Assembly: GCA_913062955.1 (NCBI GenBank)
Contig: CAJXZP010000007.1
Location: 29,609-93,608, forward strand
DNA: 64,000 bases
From: an uncultured Flavobacteriales bacterium
Lineage (GTDB): Bacteria > Bacteroidota > Bacteroidia > Flavobacteriales_G > Salibacteraceae
Direction of reading: 5' to 3'
Shown: piece after piece, positions 41,864 to 52,292 of the stretch
How the letters are laid out: every line of letters begins with the position of its first letter
Position numbering within the stretch: the stretch's first letter is position 1
The notes under the pieces: generated by a model
What the model was told of the DNA's origin: nothing
Databases searched by the model: none
The model's input: only the letters and a program-made list of their open reading frames with translations
Translations under genes and position numbers: made by a program

Positions 41864-42904
41864 TTACGATTTAAGACTTTTAATCTCTTTTTTTAACTTA
41901 TTGATTTCCGCAACCAATTCGGGTAACTTTCTAAAATAAATATACGATTTCTTATAGTCCATTACCTTGTATGATGGTGCTCCTTGATGTATTTGATTCT
42001 TTTCCTTAACATCTCCTAGCACCCCACTTTGAGCAGCTAATTTAAATCCATCTGCAATTTTTTGATGCCCTGCAAATCCGCATTGCCCACCAATCATGCA
42101 ATTTTTTCCAATTATAGTAGATCCTGATATCCCTGTTAGGGCAGCAGCAACGGTATTTTGCCCAATTTCCACATTATGTCCTACTTGAATAAGATTATCC
42201 AACTTCACCCCTTTACGGATGATAGTTGAACCAATCGTTCCACGGTCAATGGTTGTATTTGAACCTACTTCCACATAATCCTCAATGATCACGTTTCCAA
42301 TATGATACAGTTTTTGATAATTATTATCTGAATTGGGTTGAAACCCGAATCCCTCACTTCCAATGACTGCTCCCGGTTGAAAAATACAATGATTTCCAAT
42401 TACGGTATCATCTTCAATAGAAACATTGAAGTGCAAATGCGTATCGGATCCAATTTTCACATTCGATCCAACTGATACACCTGCTTTTAATCTACAATTA
42501 TCACCAATCACAGAATTTTCACCAATGTATACATTCGCTCCAATTAAAACATTTTCTCCAATTTGAGCCGACTCTTCAATGACTGCCGTTTTATGGATTC
42601 CTGTTTTACTATTTTTAAATTGATGATAAACCTCTAAAATTTTCCCTACCGAAAGTCTAGGATCCGCCACTCTAATTAAACTTAAAGTAGATGGCAGTTC
42701 TTTTTCTGGCGTAAAATCATGCGCTACAATTGCCGCACTTGCTTGGGTAGAATACAGAAAATCAGCGTATTTCATATCCGAAAGAAAACAAACCGAACCC
42801 GTTATGCCTTTTTCAATTTGCGCCAAATCGTTTAACATTATATCCGGGTCACCCTCGAGGTTTCCTTCCAATAATCCGGCTAACTGCCCTGCGCTAAACT
42901 CCAT
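41864..42904 (-). CDS. lpxD: UDP-3-O-acylglucosamine N-acyltransferase
   Basis: Third enzyme of lipid A synthesis, adding the second acyl chain. 346 residues: an N-terminal uridine-binding domain (LEGDPDIMLNDLAQIEKGI, GSVCFLSDMKY), a long beta-helix of hexapeptide repeats, the catalytic histidine in LIQVGHNVEIGQNT, GQCGFAGHQKIADG, and a C-terminal coiled-coil helix (LPELVAEINKLKKEIKSL). It heads the lipid A/efp operon and has a -7 promoter box about 33 bases upstream. Confidence 0.96.
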   Translation of the reverse strand: MEFSAGQLAGLLEGNLEGDPDIMLNDLAQIEKGITGSVCFLSDMKYADFLYSTQASAAIVAHDFTPEKELPSTLSLIRVADPRLSVGKILEVYHQFKNSKTGIHKTAVIEESAQIGENVLIGANVYIGENSVIGDNCRLKAGVSVGSNVKIGSDTHLHFNVSIEDDTVIGNHCIFQPGAVIGSEGFGFQPNSDNNYQKLYHIGNVIIEDYVEVGSNTTIDRGTIGSTIIRKGVKLDNLIQVGHNVEIGQNTVAAALTGISGSTIIGKNCMIGGQCGFAGHQKIADGFKLAAQSGVLGDVKEKNQIHQGAPSYKVMDYKKSYIYFRKLPELVAEINKLKKEIKSLKS

Positions 42905-42936
42905 TCTCTTGTTATTTTTAGAGTGATAATTAGCGC

Positions 42937-42944
42937 CAAAAATA
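42937..42944 (-). promoter_or_regulatory. -7 box of the lpxD operon
   Basis: TATTTTTG followed by GCGC on the minus strand, 32 bases before the lpxD ATG, is a perfect TAnnTTTG match. Confidence 0.55.
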
Positions 42945-43033
42945 AGGTTTTATAAGGGTTTAGAAATGCCGTTCATCCAATTTTATTAACACCCAATCGG
43001 AGAGTTAATAGGAAGCCATTTCCTACAGCGACT

Positions 43034-44269
43034 TTACTTTGACGGATAACAAATAAAATGCTTTACGACCGGTTCGGAAAGAACCGAGAAATTTAACAAA
43101 TCCGCATCCTCCCCAATATGATGAACGCTACCATCTTTATGCAAAATATCAATATGCTCAGAAGCAGGTTTAAAGGCCGTGTTTTCTACCTTACCATAAA
43201 TAACAAATTGTTTCGCTTCCGTTACGCTTAAGTTCAATAACGATGCGGCATCTAATACTGTTTTCTCAATTTCATTCTCACTGACTTCCTGCGTGCCAAA
43301 CCTAACTTTCAATAGCTCTCTACGAATGAGTTTTTTAGACAATAAACTCAACACTTTATCATCGCTCGACTGCCATACCTTTATGGCACTGATTAAATCA
43401 AAATCATCTAGTTGAGAAAACAATTCCAAAACTTTCGGATCATTCTCAAAATCAGATTTCTTAATCCTTTGCCCCATAAAGAATTTCAAAGCCGGACTCC
43501 CAAATAAATTCGATCCAGATCGTTCCAGTTCGGCCGCTCTTTTCATTACTCGAACTAATAGACTCTCCGCACTTAAAACGGTTTTATGTAAATACACCTG
43601 CCAGTACATTAATCGTCTGGCGATAATAAATTTTTCAATCGAATAAATCCCCTTGGCCTCCACCACTAACTTACCATCTGCAACATCCAACATTTGAATA
43701 ATCCTATCCGACCCAATAACGCCTTCGGATACTCCGGTAAAGAAACTATCACGCATTAAGTAATCTAACCGATCCATATCCAATTGACTGGATACCAACT
43801 GATGTAAATAATATTTTGGATACGTATTGGTAAATATTGAAATGGCCAAATCTAAGGCTCCATTAAATTCTTCTGACAGTTTTTTCATAAACTGAATAGA
43901 GATATCTTCATGACTGACACCTTCAATAATACTATGTTCTAAAGTATGTGAAAATGGACCATGCCCGATATCATGAAGTAAAATGGCTAGGTAAACTCCT
44001 TCCGCTTCTTCATCGGTAACCTTGTGCCCTTTTTGACGAATAACTTGAATCGCTTGATTCATTAAATGATAGGCACCCAATGTATGTTGAAATCGGGTAT
44101 GATTCGCCCCCGTATAAACTACATTTGTTAACCCTAATTGATTAATACGTCTAAGGCGTTGAAACCAAGGATGCTCAATGACATCGAAAATAATTCCTCG
44201 ATGAATAGAAATAAAACCATATAAAGGGTCGTTAAAGATCTTGCTTTTAATATTCGTTAAATCCGACAT
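43034..44269 (-). CDS. HD-domain phosphohydrolase (dNTPase-like)
   Basis: 411 residues. NDPLYGFISIHRGIIFDVIE opens the protein, and the metal site is complete: histidine and arginine in TRFQHTLGAYHLM, the HD pair in AILLHDIGHGPFSHTLEH, and a late aspartate in SSQLDMDRLDYLMRDS. This is the SAMHD1/YdhJ-like group acting on nucleotides; deoxynucleoside triphosphates are the common substrates but were not shown for this member. It lies upstream of lpxD with 129 bases between, and is divergent from porX. Confidence 0.88.
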   Translation of the reverse strand: MSDLTNIKSKIFNDPLYGFISIHRGIIFDVIEHPWFQRLRRINQLGLTNVVYTGANHTRFQHTLGAYHLMNQAIQVIRQKGHKVTDEEAEGVYLAILLHDIGHGPFSHTLEHSIIEGVSHEDISIQFMKKLSEEFNGALDLAISIFTNTYPKYYLHQLVSSQLDMDRLDYLMRDSFFTGVSEGVIGSDRIIQMLDVADGKLVVEAKGIYSIEKFIIARRLMYWQVYLHKTVLSAESLLVRVMKRAAELERSGSNLFGSPALKFFMGQRIKKSDFENDPKVLELFSQLDDFDLISAIKVWQSSDDKVLSLLSKKLIRRELLKVRFGTQEVSENEIEKTVLDAASLLNLSVTEAKQFVIYGKVENTAFKPASEHIDILHKDGSVHHIGEDADLLNFSVLSEPVVKHFICYPSK

Positions 44270-44341
44270 ATAAATGGCTTTTTTTAAATTGCAATACTGT
44301 TCCTTTGTTAGGAATCAAATAATAATACAAAAATACAAACT

Positions 44342-45898
44342 ATGAGCGTTAAAATTTTGTGGGCAGATGATGAAATCGATTTATTAAAACCACACATTTT
44401 CTTTTTGAAAGAAAAAGGTTTTGAAGTACTTGAAGCAAAAAGTGGAGATGATGCCCTCGAAATTTTAGAAGAAGAGGAAGGTCATGTAGATATTGTATTT
44501 CTTGATGAAAACATGCCGGGTCTCACTGGATTGGAAACATTACAACGAATCAAATCAAAAAACGCTACACTTCCCATTATCATGATCACCAAAAGTGAAG
44601 AAGAGGAGATTATGGAAAGTGCAATTGGTGGGCAAATTTCTGATTATTTGATCAAACCTGTAAATCCAAGTCAAATTTTACTTTCCATAAAAAAGAACCT
44701 AGATACTCAGAAGTTAGTTAGCGAAAAAACCACCTCCAACTACCAGCAAGAATTCCGAAATATAGGAATGCGTTTAGGAGATCGTTTAAACAACGATGAA
44801 TGGATTGAGCTGTATAAAGATATGGTATACTGGGAAATGGAACTTGAGAAATCGGGTGACGAAAGTATGAAAGAAGTGTTCGCCATGCAAAAAGCGGAAG
44901 CAAACGCTCAATTTTCAAAACATGTAGAAAAGAATTACGTAGACTGGATTGGTGATGAAGAACATGCCCCTTTAATGAGTCACCGTTTATTGGCCGAAAG
45001 AGTATTTCCTCAGATAAATTCTACTCGTCCGGTATTCTTGGTTGTTATTGACAATTTAAGATACGATCACTGGAAAATAATCAGACCGTTACTAGAGCAG
45101 TTTTACAGAGTGGAAACCGAAGAGGCCTATTATGGAATTCTTCCTACCGCCACCCAATATGCCAGAAACGCCATGTTTGCTGGCATGATGCCCTCTGATA
45201 TTGAACGTAGTTATCCAAAATTATGGTTAAACGAAAACGATGAAGGTGGAAAAAACATGCATGAAAAAGATTTCTTAGAAGGCAACTTAAAACGAGAAGG
45301 GAAACACATTAAATCAAGCTATAATAAGATCACCAATTTAGCTGCTGGCAAAAAATTATTACAGAATCTATCTTCCTTAATGAACAACGATTTAAATGTA
45401 ATCGTGTATAATTTTGTAGACATGCTTTCACATGCCCGTACTGAAATGGAAGTGATTAGAGAGCTGGCAGATGACGAAGCAGCTTACCGCTCTATTGCCA
45501 AAAGTTGGTTTGAACATTCGGCCTTATTTGAGATGATGAAAGTTATGGCCGATAAAGGTTGTAAAGTGGTCGTTACTACCGATCATGGAAGCATTAAAGT
45601 GGGCGAACCGACTAAAATACAAGGAGATAAAAACACGAACACCAACCTTCGTTACAAGGTAGGTAAATCATTACAATACAATGGTAAAGATGTGCTATCC
45701 GTTGCTAACCCTCATCATGCAGGATTACCTAAACTGAATGTATCCTCTACATTTGTTTTTGCCAAAGAAGATAAATTCTTTGCTTACCCAAATAACTATA
45801 ATTACTATGTAGGTTATTATAGAGACACGTTTCAACACGGAGGAATTTCATTGGAAGAATGTTTAATTCCATACATTGAGTTAACACCAAAGAAATAG
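44342..45898 (+). CDS. porX: PorX, T9SS-associated response regulator with PglZ phosphatase-like domain
   Basis: 518 residues. A receiver domain (1-120: ILWADDE, phospho-acceptor Asp55 in IVFLDENMPGLTG, IKPVNPSQIL) is joined by a helical linker (NIGMRLGDRLNNDEWIELY) to an alkaline-phosphatase-superfamily PglZ domain (about 205-515), with LVVIDNLRYDHWK and VVVTTDHGSIKVGEP as metal-binding segments. PorX with its kinase PorY regulates expression and operation of the type IX secretion system in Porphyromonas and relatives; the PglZ domain cleaves oligonucleotide-type phosphodiesters. It is monocistronic. It fits the many T9SS cargoes in this window. Confidence 0.95.
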   Translation: MSVKILWADDEIDLLKPHIFFLKEKGFEVLEAKSGDDALEILEEEEGHVDIVFLDENMPGLTGLETLQRIKSKNATLPIIMITKSEEEEIMESAIGGQISDYLIKPVNPSQILLSIKKNLDTQKLVSEKTTSNYQQEFRNIGMRLGDRLNNDEWIELYKDMVYWEMELEKSGDESMKEVFAMQKAEANAQFSKHVEKNYVDWIGDEEHAPLMSHRLLAERVFPQINSTRPVFLVVIDNLRYDHWKIIRPLLEQFYRVETEEAYYGILPTATQYARNAMFAGMMPSDIERSYPKLWLNENDEGGKNMHEKDFLEGNLKREGKHIKSSYNKITNLAAGKKLLQNLSSLMNNDLNVIVYNFVDMLSHARTEMEVIRELADDEAAYRSIAKSWFEHSALFEMMKVMADKGCKVVVTTDHGSIKVGEPTKIQGDKNTNTNLRYKVGKSLQYNGKDVLSVANPHHAGLPKLNVSSTFVFAKEDKFFAYPNNYNYYVGYYRDTFQHGGISLEECLIPYIELTPKK

Positions 45899-45912
45899 AA
45901 AAAACACACTCA

Positions 45913-45953
45913 AAAAAAAGGCTTTCAAAATAAATTGAAAGCCTTTTTTTTAA
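45913..45953. terminator. Terminator between porX and lptB
   Basis: AAAAAAAGGCTTTCAA (45913-45928) pairs with TTGAAAGCCTTTTTTT (45935-45950); it overlaps the lptB stop codon and serves both strands. Confidence 0.93.
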
Positions 45954-46711
45954 TTCTTTTCTAACTTTTTATTCACATCAAACTTCTTTCGTCTTAACTC
46001 AAAGTTTTGTCCCAGATAAACTCTTCTTACCTGTTCATCGGCAGCTAAGTCTTCTGCGGTTCCAGCTTTCAAAATACTCCCTTCAAAAAGCAGATAAGCT
46101 CTATCTGTTATCGACAAAGTTTCCTGTACATTATGATCAGTGATCAGGATCCCAATATTCCTATCTTTTAACCTGTACACAATCGCCTGAATATCCTCCA
46201 CTGCAATGGGATCCACCCCTGCAAATGGCTCATCCAGCAAAATAAACTTCGGATCCACCGCCAATGCTCTGGCAATCTCACACCTTCTCCGTTCTCCACC
46301 TGATAATAAGTCACCTCTATTTTTTCGAACATGGCCCAAACTAAACTCATCAATTAACTCTTCCAGCTTCGCTTTCTGTTCTTTTTTTGTCCGTTTGGTC
46401 ATTTCCAAAATGGACATGATATTATCCTCGATACTCAGTTTTCTAAATACAGAAGGTTCTTGAGGCAAATACCCAATACCCAACTGCGCTCGTTGATACA
46501 TGGGCATGTTGGTAATATCTTTCGAATCCAAATACACCTTACCTCCATTGGGTTTTATCAAACCCACCATCATATAGAAGGATGTGGTTTTACCGGCTCC
46601 ATTGGGCCCCAGAAGCCCCACAATCTCACCCTGAGCGACCTCTACAGAAACACCTTTAACAACCGTTCTGCTCTTGTACTTTTTGACAATATTATCTGCA
46701 AATAATTTCAT
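45950..46711 (-). CDS. lptB: LPS export ABC transporter ATP-binding protein LptB
   Basis: 253-residue cytosolic ATPase that powers extraction of lipopolysaccharide from the inner membrane with LptFG and transfer along the Lpt bridge. Walker A is [15 protein letters not shown], the Q-loop [16 protein letters not shown], signature [16 protein letters not shown], Walker [14 protein letters not shown], and H-loop [11 protein letters not shown]. The [10 protein letters not shown] stretch is characteristic of LptB rather than amino-acid transporters. It follows the DUF5686 gene by one base. Confidence 0.96.
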   Translation of the reverse strand: MKLFADNIVKKYKSRTVVKGVSVEVAQGEIVGLLGPNGAGKTTSFYMMVGLIKPNGGKVYLDSKDITNMPMYQRAQLGIGYLPQEPSVFRKLSIEDNIMSILEMTKRTKKEQKAKLEELIDEFSLGHVRKNRGDLLSGGERRRCEIARALAVDPKFILLDEPFAGVDPIAVEDIQAIVYRLKDRNIGILITDHNVQETLSITDRAYLLFEGSILKAGTAEDLAADEQVRRVYLGQNFELRRKKFDVNKKLEKN

Positions 46712-46712
46712 G

Positions 46713-49247
46713 CTAAAATTTCAATTTGAAAGATATACGAGGACCTAAACCCTCCACTCCCATAAAGGAGCCAACCCCAGCTGGCGAATTTAAATAAGTA
46801 AACCGCTTGATTAAATCAATTCTAAATATATTAACAATATTTTCAATACCCACTCCAGCTTCCACATAGGGTGTAATCCCTAATTCGGTTAATGCCAATG
46901 GTGGATTTTTAATCAGCTCCGGATCATTTTGATTTCTGTTTTTATCGGTAATATTACCCACCAACATTCGCCCGGTCAGAACCGTCCGTATCTTCGTATG
47001 TTTTATTCCAGGTATAAAACTAAAAAGCAATCCGTTAAAATGATGCTCCACAAATACCCCAACACTTTGATCACTTGCGAACTCCATAAAACGCATCATA
47101 TTATAAACACTTTTATCGTAAGTTATGGTTCCGTTTCCTTTATGAATAATTAATAAGGGATAGGCCACTTTACCAAACACTTTATCCCCTTCTATTTCAA
47201 TATCGGTAAAACCAAAAATACCAGGCATAAAGCGCTTTTCCATTCGGAAATTAATTCGGTGGTAATCGTAATCACTTCCAAAAGCGGTACTTGAGAAAGT
47301 GTAATTTAAAGTAAATATTGGAGCCGTTGTTTTTATCGGCTTGCGCATAAACTCACCTTGCAAAAACCGTTCATTAATAGAAAATCGGGTTCCAATAGTG
47401 ATGGAGTTATCAATAATTACATCCTCCACCTCACCAGTTACCACATGTTCCATGGTGTTAAACCGGTTCGCACGTAACTCTCTTAAACTAGCTCCAAAGG
47501 TATTGGAAAGGCCGTTAAACCACTCGTGTTGGTAGTTCACATTAAACATTTTTTCGTAGAACATATTTGGGTTCGGGGGACCAAAAGATAGCAAGTAGTG
47601 ATCTTGAGGGATGTTTTTTATGGCAAAACCAGGTTGATATATATTATCTATATAACTAACGGACAACCTACGAAAGGGGTTTTTATCGAAGAAATACTCG
47701 ACCTCCCCTCGATACTTAAACTTCTCATCTGCGAAACCATATGCAGCCCAAGCGGAAAAACGCCATTGTTTACTAAACTTTAAATTGGTACGAAATCCAG
47801 AACGAATACGTACACCCTCCACGGTATTATAACTCAACAAGGAAGTCATGGGCCCAATATCCACCTTTTTCACACCCAAATAAGCGGATCCCAACAAACG
47901 AATAACCGTATTTAAAACCTGGAATTGACGAATATTTATGATGGTATCTGCCAACTCATACACCCCTAATTCGGTTTCCGTTAATTTCTCATGACGGTGT
48001 TCTGCCCAGTATTCTTCGGGCAGTTCTTCTTCCGCCACATCATACACCAAAGTATTCACTTTAGAATAAAATGCATCGGGCCTTCCGTAATTTACTTTAT
48101 ACTTGGAATAACTGGTCGTTTTAGTACTATAAATACCTGTAGATTTCCCTACCAATTGGAAATCAACAATCATGATTTCCTTTTTAATATGCCATCCCAG
48201 TTGTTTTGTATATATAAAATCTTGGGTAATACGCATATCGTCCACGAAATTGATATTCATACGATCATCAATATTGAGTTCGATTCCCTTAACCGCGTAA
48301 TTGTTTAACGAATCTCCTACCCACATAAAACCGGTAAAGGCAATCATGGTATGATTACGCGGCATAAAGGACAATTTCTTGTATTGAGCCCCATCCATAG
48401 TCAAAGAATCGGTAATGTAGTATCGATAAATAGTTGGGCCCATAGCGGAAATAGGTGAAGTAAAGGATTTATCAAAAAGTAAAACTTTACTCTCATAAAT
48501 ATCTACCTCCCCTCCAATTTTACTCATAAACTGATCTACTCCGGAGCTAATATTCCCATTATTAAACCCACTTAACTTGGTTGCTGTAACAACTTCTTTG
48601 TGATCTTTCCCATAATTTCTCTGATACACTCCCGATATTTTTTCTTGAATCATTAAAGGTAAAAGAGGTTTACCATTCAAATCTGAAGTATCTACATAAT
48701 TACGTAAAACTTGAAAACCTTCCATCCCAGGGGTTTCAAAGAACTTATCTGTAAAATTGTTCAAGTCATATTCCCGTTTCACATATTTCTCGTATTCAAA
48801 ATACTCAAAAACACCCCCCTTATTCTCATCCCGATGAGCCAATACATTTCGGATTAAAATTACCGCTGGATTTTCTTTATTTCGGTATTTATGCTTTTTC
48901 GATTTTAACTCAAAGGCTTCTAGTTCCTGAGAAGTAGATGCCAATTGAACATTCATAGTTACATTTGAACCAGTAGGTATTTTTACTATTTTTTTAGCAT
49001 AGCCCATGCTTGAAAAAATCAACTTATTCGACCCCCATTCCGATTCCAAAATAAATTTCCCATCCATATCGGTGGTTGTACCAATATTTTTACCTTGAAA
49101 AACTACATTGGCAAATGGAATCGCTTCTCCCGTAAGAGAATCTGAAACTACCCCTTTAATTTTCACATACTGTGCACTCACCAATATAACGGTGAACATC
49201 AGTACCAAAAATGAAACGCTACTTTTTATTACTATAGGTATTTTCAA
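46713..49247 (-). CDS. DUF5686 / carboxypeptidase-like regulatory domain outer-membrane protein
   Basis: 844 residues from a TTG start; no in-frame ATG exists before the signal peptide ([18 protein letters not shown]). Residues about 25-110 are a CarboxypepD_reg-like Ig domain ([34 protein letters not shown]). The remainder is the DUF5686 region, rich in alternating beta strands as in an outer-membrane barrel, ending in FKLKF with a terminal aromatic, as barrel proteins do. Function not established. The one-base spacing to lptB suggests a shared transcript, and perhaps a shared role in outer-membrane assembly. Confidence 0.82.
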   Translation of the reverse strand: MKIPIVIKSSVSFLVLMFTVILVSAQYVKIKGVVSDSLTGEAIPFANVVFQGKNIGTTTDMDGKFILESEWGSNKLIFSSMGYAKKIVKIPTGSNVTMNVQLASTSQELEAFELKSKKHKYRNKENPAVILIRNVLAHRDENKGGVFEYFEYEKYVKREYDLNNFTDKFFETPGMEGFQVLRNYVDTSDLNGKPLLPLMIQEKISGVYQRNYGKDHKEVVTATKLSGFNNGNISSGVDQFMSKIGGEVDIYESKVLLFDKSFTSPISAMGPTIYRYYITDSLTMDGAQYKKLSFMPRNHTMIAFTGFMWVGDSLNNYAVKGIELNIDDRMNINFVDDMRITQDFIYTKQLGWHIKKEIMIVDFQLVGKSTGIYSTKTTSYSKYKVNYGRPDAFYSKVNTLVYDVAEEELPEEYWAEHRHEKLTETELGVYELADTIINIRQFQVLNTVIRLLGSAYLGVKKVDIGPMTSLLSYNTVEGVRIRSGFRTNLKFSKQWRFSAWAAYGFADEKFKYRGEVEYFFDKNPFRRLSVSYIDNIYQPGFAIKNIPQDHYLLSFGPPNPNMFYEKMFNVNYQHEWFNGLSNTFGASLRELRANRFNTMEHVVTGEVEDVIIDNSITIGTRFSINERFLQGEFMRKPIKTTAPIFTLNYTFSSTAFGSDYDYHRINFRMEKRFMPGIFGFTDIEIEGDKVFGKVAYPLLIIHKGNGTITYDKSVYNMMRFMEFASDQSVGVFVEHHFNGLLFSFIPGIKHTKIRTVLTGRMLVGNITDKNRNQNDPELIKNPPLALTELGITPYVEAGVGIENIVNIFRIDLIKRFTYLNSPAGVGSFMGVEGLGPRISFKLKF

Positions 49248-49379
49248 CTCTAATGATGGATCTAATTAAACGTTTATTCAGGGTTAGGATATGTTGATTC
49301 CGTTTGTTTGAATTCAACAATTCAAGCCTTAAACTAGCATTGCGAATATACTTATTTCAAGAGTAAAAAATAATAGAAT

Positions 49380-50210
49380 TTACTTAGAATTTAGGGCCAT
49401 AACTCTTCCTGAAATTGAAATACTGATTTCGTAAAGGAATATTAACGGAATGGTTACTAAAACCTGAGAAAAAATGTCTGGCGGAGTAATAATTGCCGAT
49501 AAAATCAATGCCGCAACCACAAAATGCTTTCGATAAGACCTTAAAATTTCGGGAGATAAAATCCCTACTTTACTCAGAAAATAAACAATAAGAGGCAATT
49601 CGAATACAATACCGGCCGCTAAAACTACTCCAGTTACGGTAGAAACATAGGTAGATAAAGTAGGCAAAGTTTGTACTTCCGTACTAATCGAATACGTAAA
49701 GAAGAAATTGACAGAAAGCGGAGCGATCAAATAGTAGCCAAACAGAACTCCCGACATAAAAAGCAAAGATGCCCAGAATACAATTCCACTTGCATATTTC
49801 CTTTCATTTTTCTCCAATCCAGGCTTAATAAATCTCCAGAATTCGAATAATATATACGGAAAAGAAACCACCAAACCTGCAATCATTGAAACCATAATAT
49901 GCGAAGTAAACTGACCTGCCATATCAATATTTTGCAATGGCGGAAAGTCCGCTCCAATACATAAAATTGCAGGGTCAACAAACAAACTCGGTAGCTTTTG
50001 GTTTAAAAACTCAGAAAATTGACAAAGAATATTAAAGGTGAAAAAGTCCGCTCTTTTAGGCCCGAAAATAACATCATCAAAAAGAAAACTTTTGTTGACA
50101 AACGCGAGGATAGAAAACACAAAAACAGCAATTGCACTACGCATTAAATGAAACCTCAGCACCTCTAGATGCTGAATAAATGTCATTTCCCCTTGTATTT
50201 CTTGACTCAT
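49380..50210 (-). CDS. tatC: Twin-arginine translocase subunit TatC
   Basis: Core membrane component of the Tat pathway, which recognises the twin-arginine signal and exports folded proteins. From the ATG at 50208-50210 it has 276 residues. The N-terminal FIQHLEVLRFHLMRSAIAVF contains the family's E-L-R-like substrate-binding segment, and FEFWRFIKPGLEKNERKYA is the conserved first periplasmic/cytosolic loop motif. Six membrane helices are apparent. The frame is open to a TTG at 50231, which falls inside the promoter, so it is not used. tatA is not in the window. Confidence 0.95.
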   Translation of the reverse strand: MSQEIQGEMTFIQHLEVLRFHLMRSAIAVFVFSILAFVNKSFLFDDVIFGPKRADFFTFNILCQFSEFLNQKLPSLFVDPAILCIGADFPPLQNIDMAGQFTSHIMVSMIAGLVVSFPYILFEFWRFIKPGLEKNERKYASGIVFWASLLFMSGVLFGYYLIAPLSVNFFFTYSISTEVQTLPTLSTYVSTVTGVVLAAGIVFELPLIVYFLSKVGILSPEILRSYRKHFVVAALILSAIITPPDIFSQVLVTIPLIFLYEISISISGRVMALNSK

Positions 50211-50228
50211 GCTATTTTTAAAAGAGCG

Positions 50229-50236
50229 CAAATATA
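50229..50236 (-). promoter_or_regulatory. -7 box of tatC
   Basis: TATATTTG followed by CGC on the minus strand, 18 bases before the chosen ATG; a perfect TAnnTTTG match. Confidence 0.6.
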
Positions 50237-50257
50237 CACTGATTAATTAGGACTGCG

Positions 50258-50275
50258 CACCTTAAGTTTAAGGTG
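50258..50275. promoter_or_regulatory. Perfect inverted repeat upstream of tatC
   Basis: CACCTTAA-GT-TTAAGGTG, 8-base arms around 2 bases. It lies where the tatC -33 element should be, so a bound protein could block the promoter; the small-protein gene on the other strand starts 126 bases away. Confidence 0.4.
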
Positions 50276-50349
50276 ATTCGGATATAATTAAATACGGTAA
50301 AAATGTTAAAATTAAACTTTTAACATTTTCAAAAGATTGATTTTACATT

Positions 50350-50376
50350 TTGGCATTTTAATATCTATTATATTTG
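50350..50376 (+). promoter_or_regulatory. Promoter of the 72-residue exported peptide gene
   Basis: TTG (50350-50352) and TATATTTG (50369-50376) followed by CACC form a near-consensus Bacteroidota promoter with 19-base start-to-start spacing, giving a leader of about 20 bases. Confidence 0.65.
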
Positions 50377-50400
50377 CACCACCAAAAACAAATAACATTC

Positions 50401-50619
50401 ATGAAAAAATTTGCTACAATGATTGGTCTCGCCATAGGAATAACACTTCTAGGTTTGAATTTCATGTCTATCAACATTTCTTCAAACAACATTTCGAAGG
50501 GACAAGTTCTAGGATGGAACAGCTCCGTAATAAAGGAACAGGTGAATCAAAAGTCTCCAGAAATTTCTAGTTTAAACTTACCGACTATATTCATTGCTAT
50601 AATTCAACTTGCAAAATAG
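50401..50619 (+). CDS. Small exported or membrane peptide, function unknown
   Basis: 72 residues from the ATG at 50401, which follows a near-consensus promoter; a longer reading from an upstream GTG/ATG-like codon at 50374 would start inside the promoter. MKKFATMIGLAIGITLLGLNF is a signal or anchor segment; the rest is short, asparagine- and serine-rich (NISSNNISKGQVLGWN) and ends in a hydrophobic IFIAIIQLAK. No family recognised. It sits between divergent tatC and the heme A synthase gene. The strong promoter argues that it is a real gene. Confidence 0.55.
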   Translation: MKKFATMIGLAIGITLLGLNFMSINISSNNISKGQVLGWNSSVIKEQVNQKSPEISSLNLPTIFIAIIQLAK

Positions 50620-50686
50620 TAATTCCCCGAATTATTCCTATTTACCTTTCCATTTTTAAATTAATTTCGCCATCTAATTTTTGGAT

Positions 50687-51718
50687 ATGTCGAGTAAATT
50701 TAAACCTGTAATTATTTGGTTATTTATTGGAGCAATAATGGTTTTTATCATGACGGCTATTGGTGGAATCACTAGGCTAACGGAGTCTGGTTTATCTATA
50801 GTCGATTGGAACTTAATAATGGGCTCAATACCTCCTTTAACCCAGGACGAATGGGAAAAATCCTTTGAACAATATCAAAAATTCCCGGAATATCAAACCA
50901 CACATCAACACTTTACATTACACGATTTTAAAGGCATCTTTTTCTGGGAGTTTACCCATCGTTTATTTGGAAGATTGATTGGTATTGTTTTTTTAATTCC
51001 CTTTTTCATTTTCTTAAAAAAAGGGTTAATCCAAGGCAAGTTATTAATACAACTATTGGTTCTATTAACATTTGGAGCTTTCCAAGGTTTTTTGGGATGG
51101 TACATGGTTTCAAGTGGTTTAATACACGAACCACGAGTAAGCCATTTCAGACTTGCAGCCCATTTAAGCACTGCGTTTTTCACTATTAGTTATTCCGTAT
51201 GGATCGCCTTGGATTTAATGGCCATTGACAGCCCAAACGTGGGGGTATTGATATCCGAAAAGCTCAAAAGGCTTTCGTGGATGGGCTTATTACTGTTATC
51301 CACACAAATTATTTTTGGCGCTTTTGTCGCTGGAAAGGATGCTGGAATGATCCACAACTTCTGGCCCAATATGAATCCAGGAGAATTTATTTCACCCCAG
51401 GTACTTTCAGGAAAAAACGTATTTGACTCTCTAATAAACACCCCTTCTGGAATCCAATTCATGCATCGATATTTAGCCTATTTCGTTGCTGCGCTCATTA
51501 TTTTTTTATGGGTTAAATCTAAAAAAGAGATGGATACTTCTACTTCAAAAAGGCTTCAAATATCTGCTATCATTGTAGGCCTCCAATTTACTTTAGGTAT
51601 TTTCACTTTAGTATTACAAGTCCCGTTAATACTTGCTCTTATTCATCAATTAGGAGCACTTTTACTTTTACTTTCGATGGTTTATTTTTTACATCGGATG
51701 AATTCTACTTCCACGTAA
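50687..51718 (+). CDS. ctaA: Heme A synthase (CtaA/COX15 family)
   Basis: Inner-membrane enzyme that oxidises the C8 methyl of heme O to make heme A for cytochrome c oxidase. 343 residues from the ATG at 50687 with eight membrane helices in two homologous halves. Hallmarks: AIGGITRLTESGLSIVDWN, the heme-ligand histidines in FFWEFTHRLFGRLIG and HFRLAAHLSTAF, mirrored in the second half by GIQFMHRYLAYF and LALIHQLGALLLLL, plus IIFGAFVAGKDAG. It converges with gldD, the two overlapping by 14 bases at their ends. Confidence 0.95.
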   Translation: MSSKFKPVIIWLFIGAIMVFIMTAIGGITRLTESGLSIVDWNLIMGSIPPLTQDEWEKSFEQYQKFPEYQTTHQHFTLHDFKGIFFWEFTHRLFGRLIGIVFLIPFFIFLKKGLIQGKLLIQLLVLLTFGAFQGFLGWYMVSSGLIHEPRVSHFRLAAHLSTAFFTISYSVWIALDLMAIDSPNVGVLISEKLKRLSWMGLLLLSTQIIFGAFVAGKDAGMIHNFWPNMNPGEFISPQVLSGKNVFDSLINTPSGIQFMHRYLAYFVAALIIFLWVKSKKEMDTSTSKRLQISAIIVGLQFTLGIFTLVLQVPLILALIHQLGALLLLLSMVYFLHRMNSTST

Positions 51719-52292
51719 AAGTTTCAATCAAATGCTTTAATTCCTCTTCAACGTATTGTTCGGAAGGACCTAATGAATCTGCTTTGGGAGTTACTTCAAA
51801 GTACAAGGCTCCTCTCACAAAATGATTCACACTATCCGTGAGATAAAACTGCATATTGGATGCTGTACTTCCTTTAAAATCATAGATCACACCATATACT
51901 TTCGCTTCCTTATCCACAACGATGTTCTCCTCAAAATCATCTGCTTTAGACAGGTGTTTTAAGGCCAATTTTCGAGTCTCCTTAATATAATTGGATATAT
52001 TACCTTTTTTAATATCCAGGTAGCTGAAAAGCACCGTTGCTTTTAACTGTGGATATTCCAGGTTAAACCAGCAAGTTGTATTGTTTTTTCCTTGTACATA
52101 AACGTAATGAGAGGCTTTTCCATATTCAAATTCAAAGGGACAATCTTCCGAAAAACGAAGGTATTCGTGAACCGGGAAATCTATTCTAGAATAACCTTTA
52201 GGTTTTGGAATATAATTCTCTTCCTCACAGGAAGAGCACCCTATCATTAAAAGGATTAGGATAAGAAATTTATTTTTCATTGTTTTCTCCAT
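51705..52292 (-). CDS. gldD: Gliding motility lipoprotein GldD
   Basis: 195 residues (191 if the second ATG at 52280 is used). The lipobox is LMIGCSSC. PKPKGYSRIDFPVHEYLRF and CPFEFEYGKASHYVY are highly typical of GldD, which is needed for gliding and T9SS function in Flavobacterium. It follows gldE, overlapping it by about 23 bases, as in other Flavobacteriia. Its 3' end overlaps that of the convergent heme A synthase gene. Confidence 0.94.
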   Translation of the reverse strand: MEKTMKNKFLILILLMIGCSSCEEENYIPKPKGYSRIDFPVHEYLRFSEDCPFEFEYGKASHYVYVQGKNNTTCWFNLEYPQLKATVLFSYLDIKKGNISNYIKETRKLALKHLSKADDFEENIVVDKEAKVYGVIYDFKGSTASNMQFYLTDSVNHFVRGALYFEVTPKADSLGPSEQYVEEELKHLIETFTWK

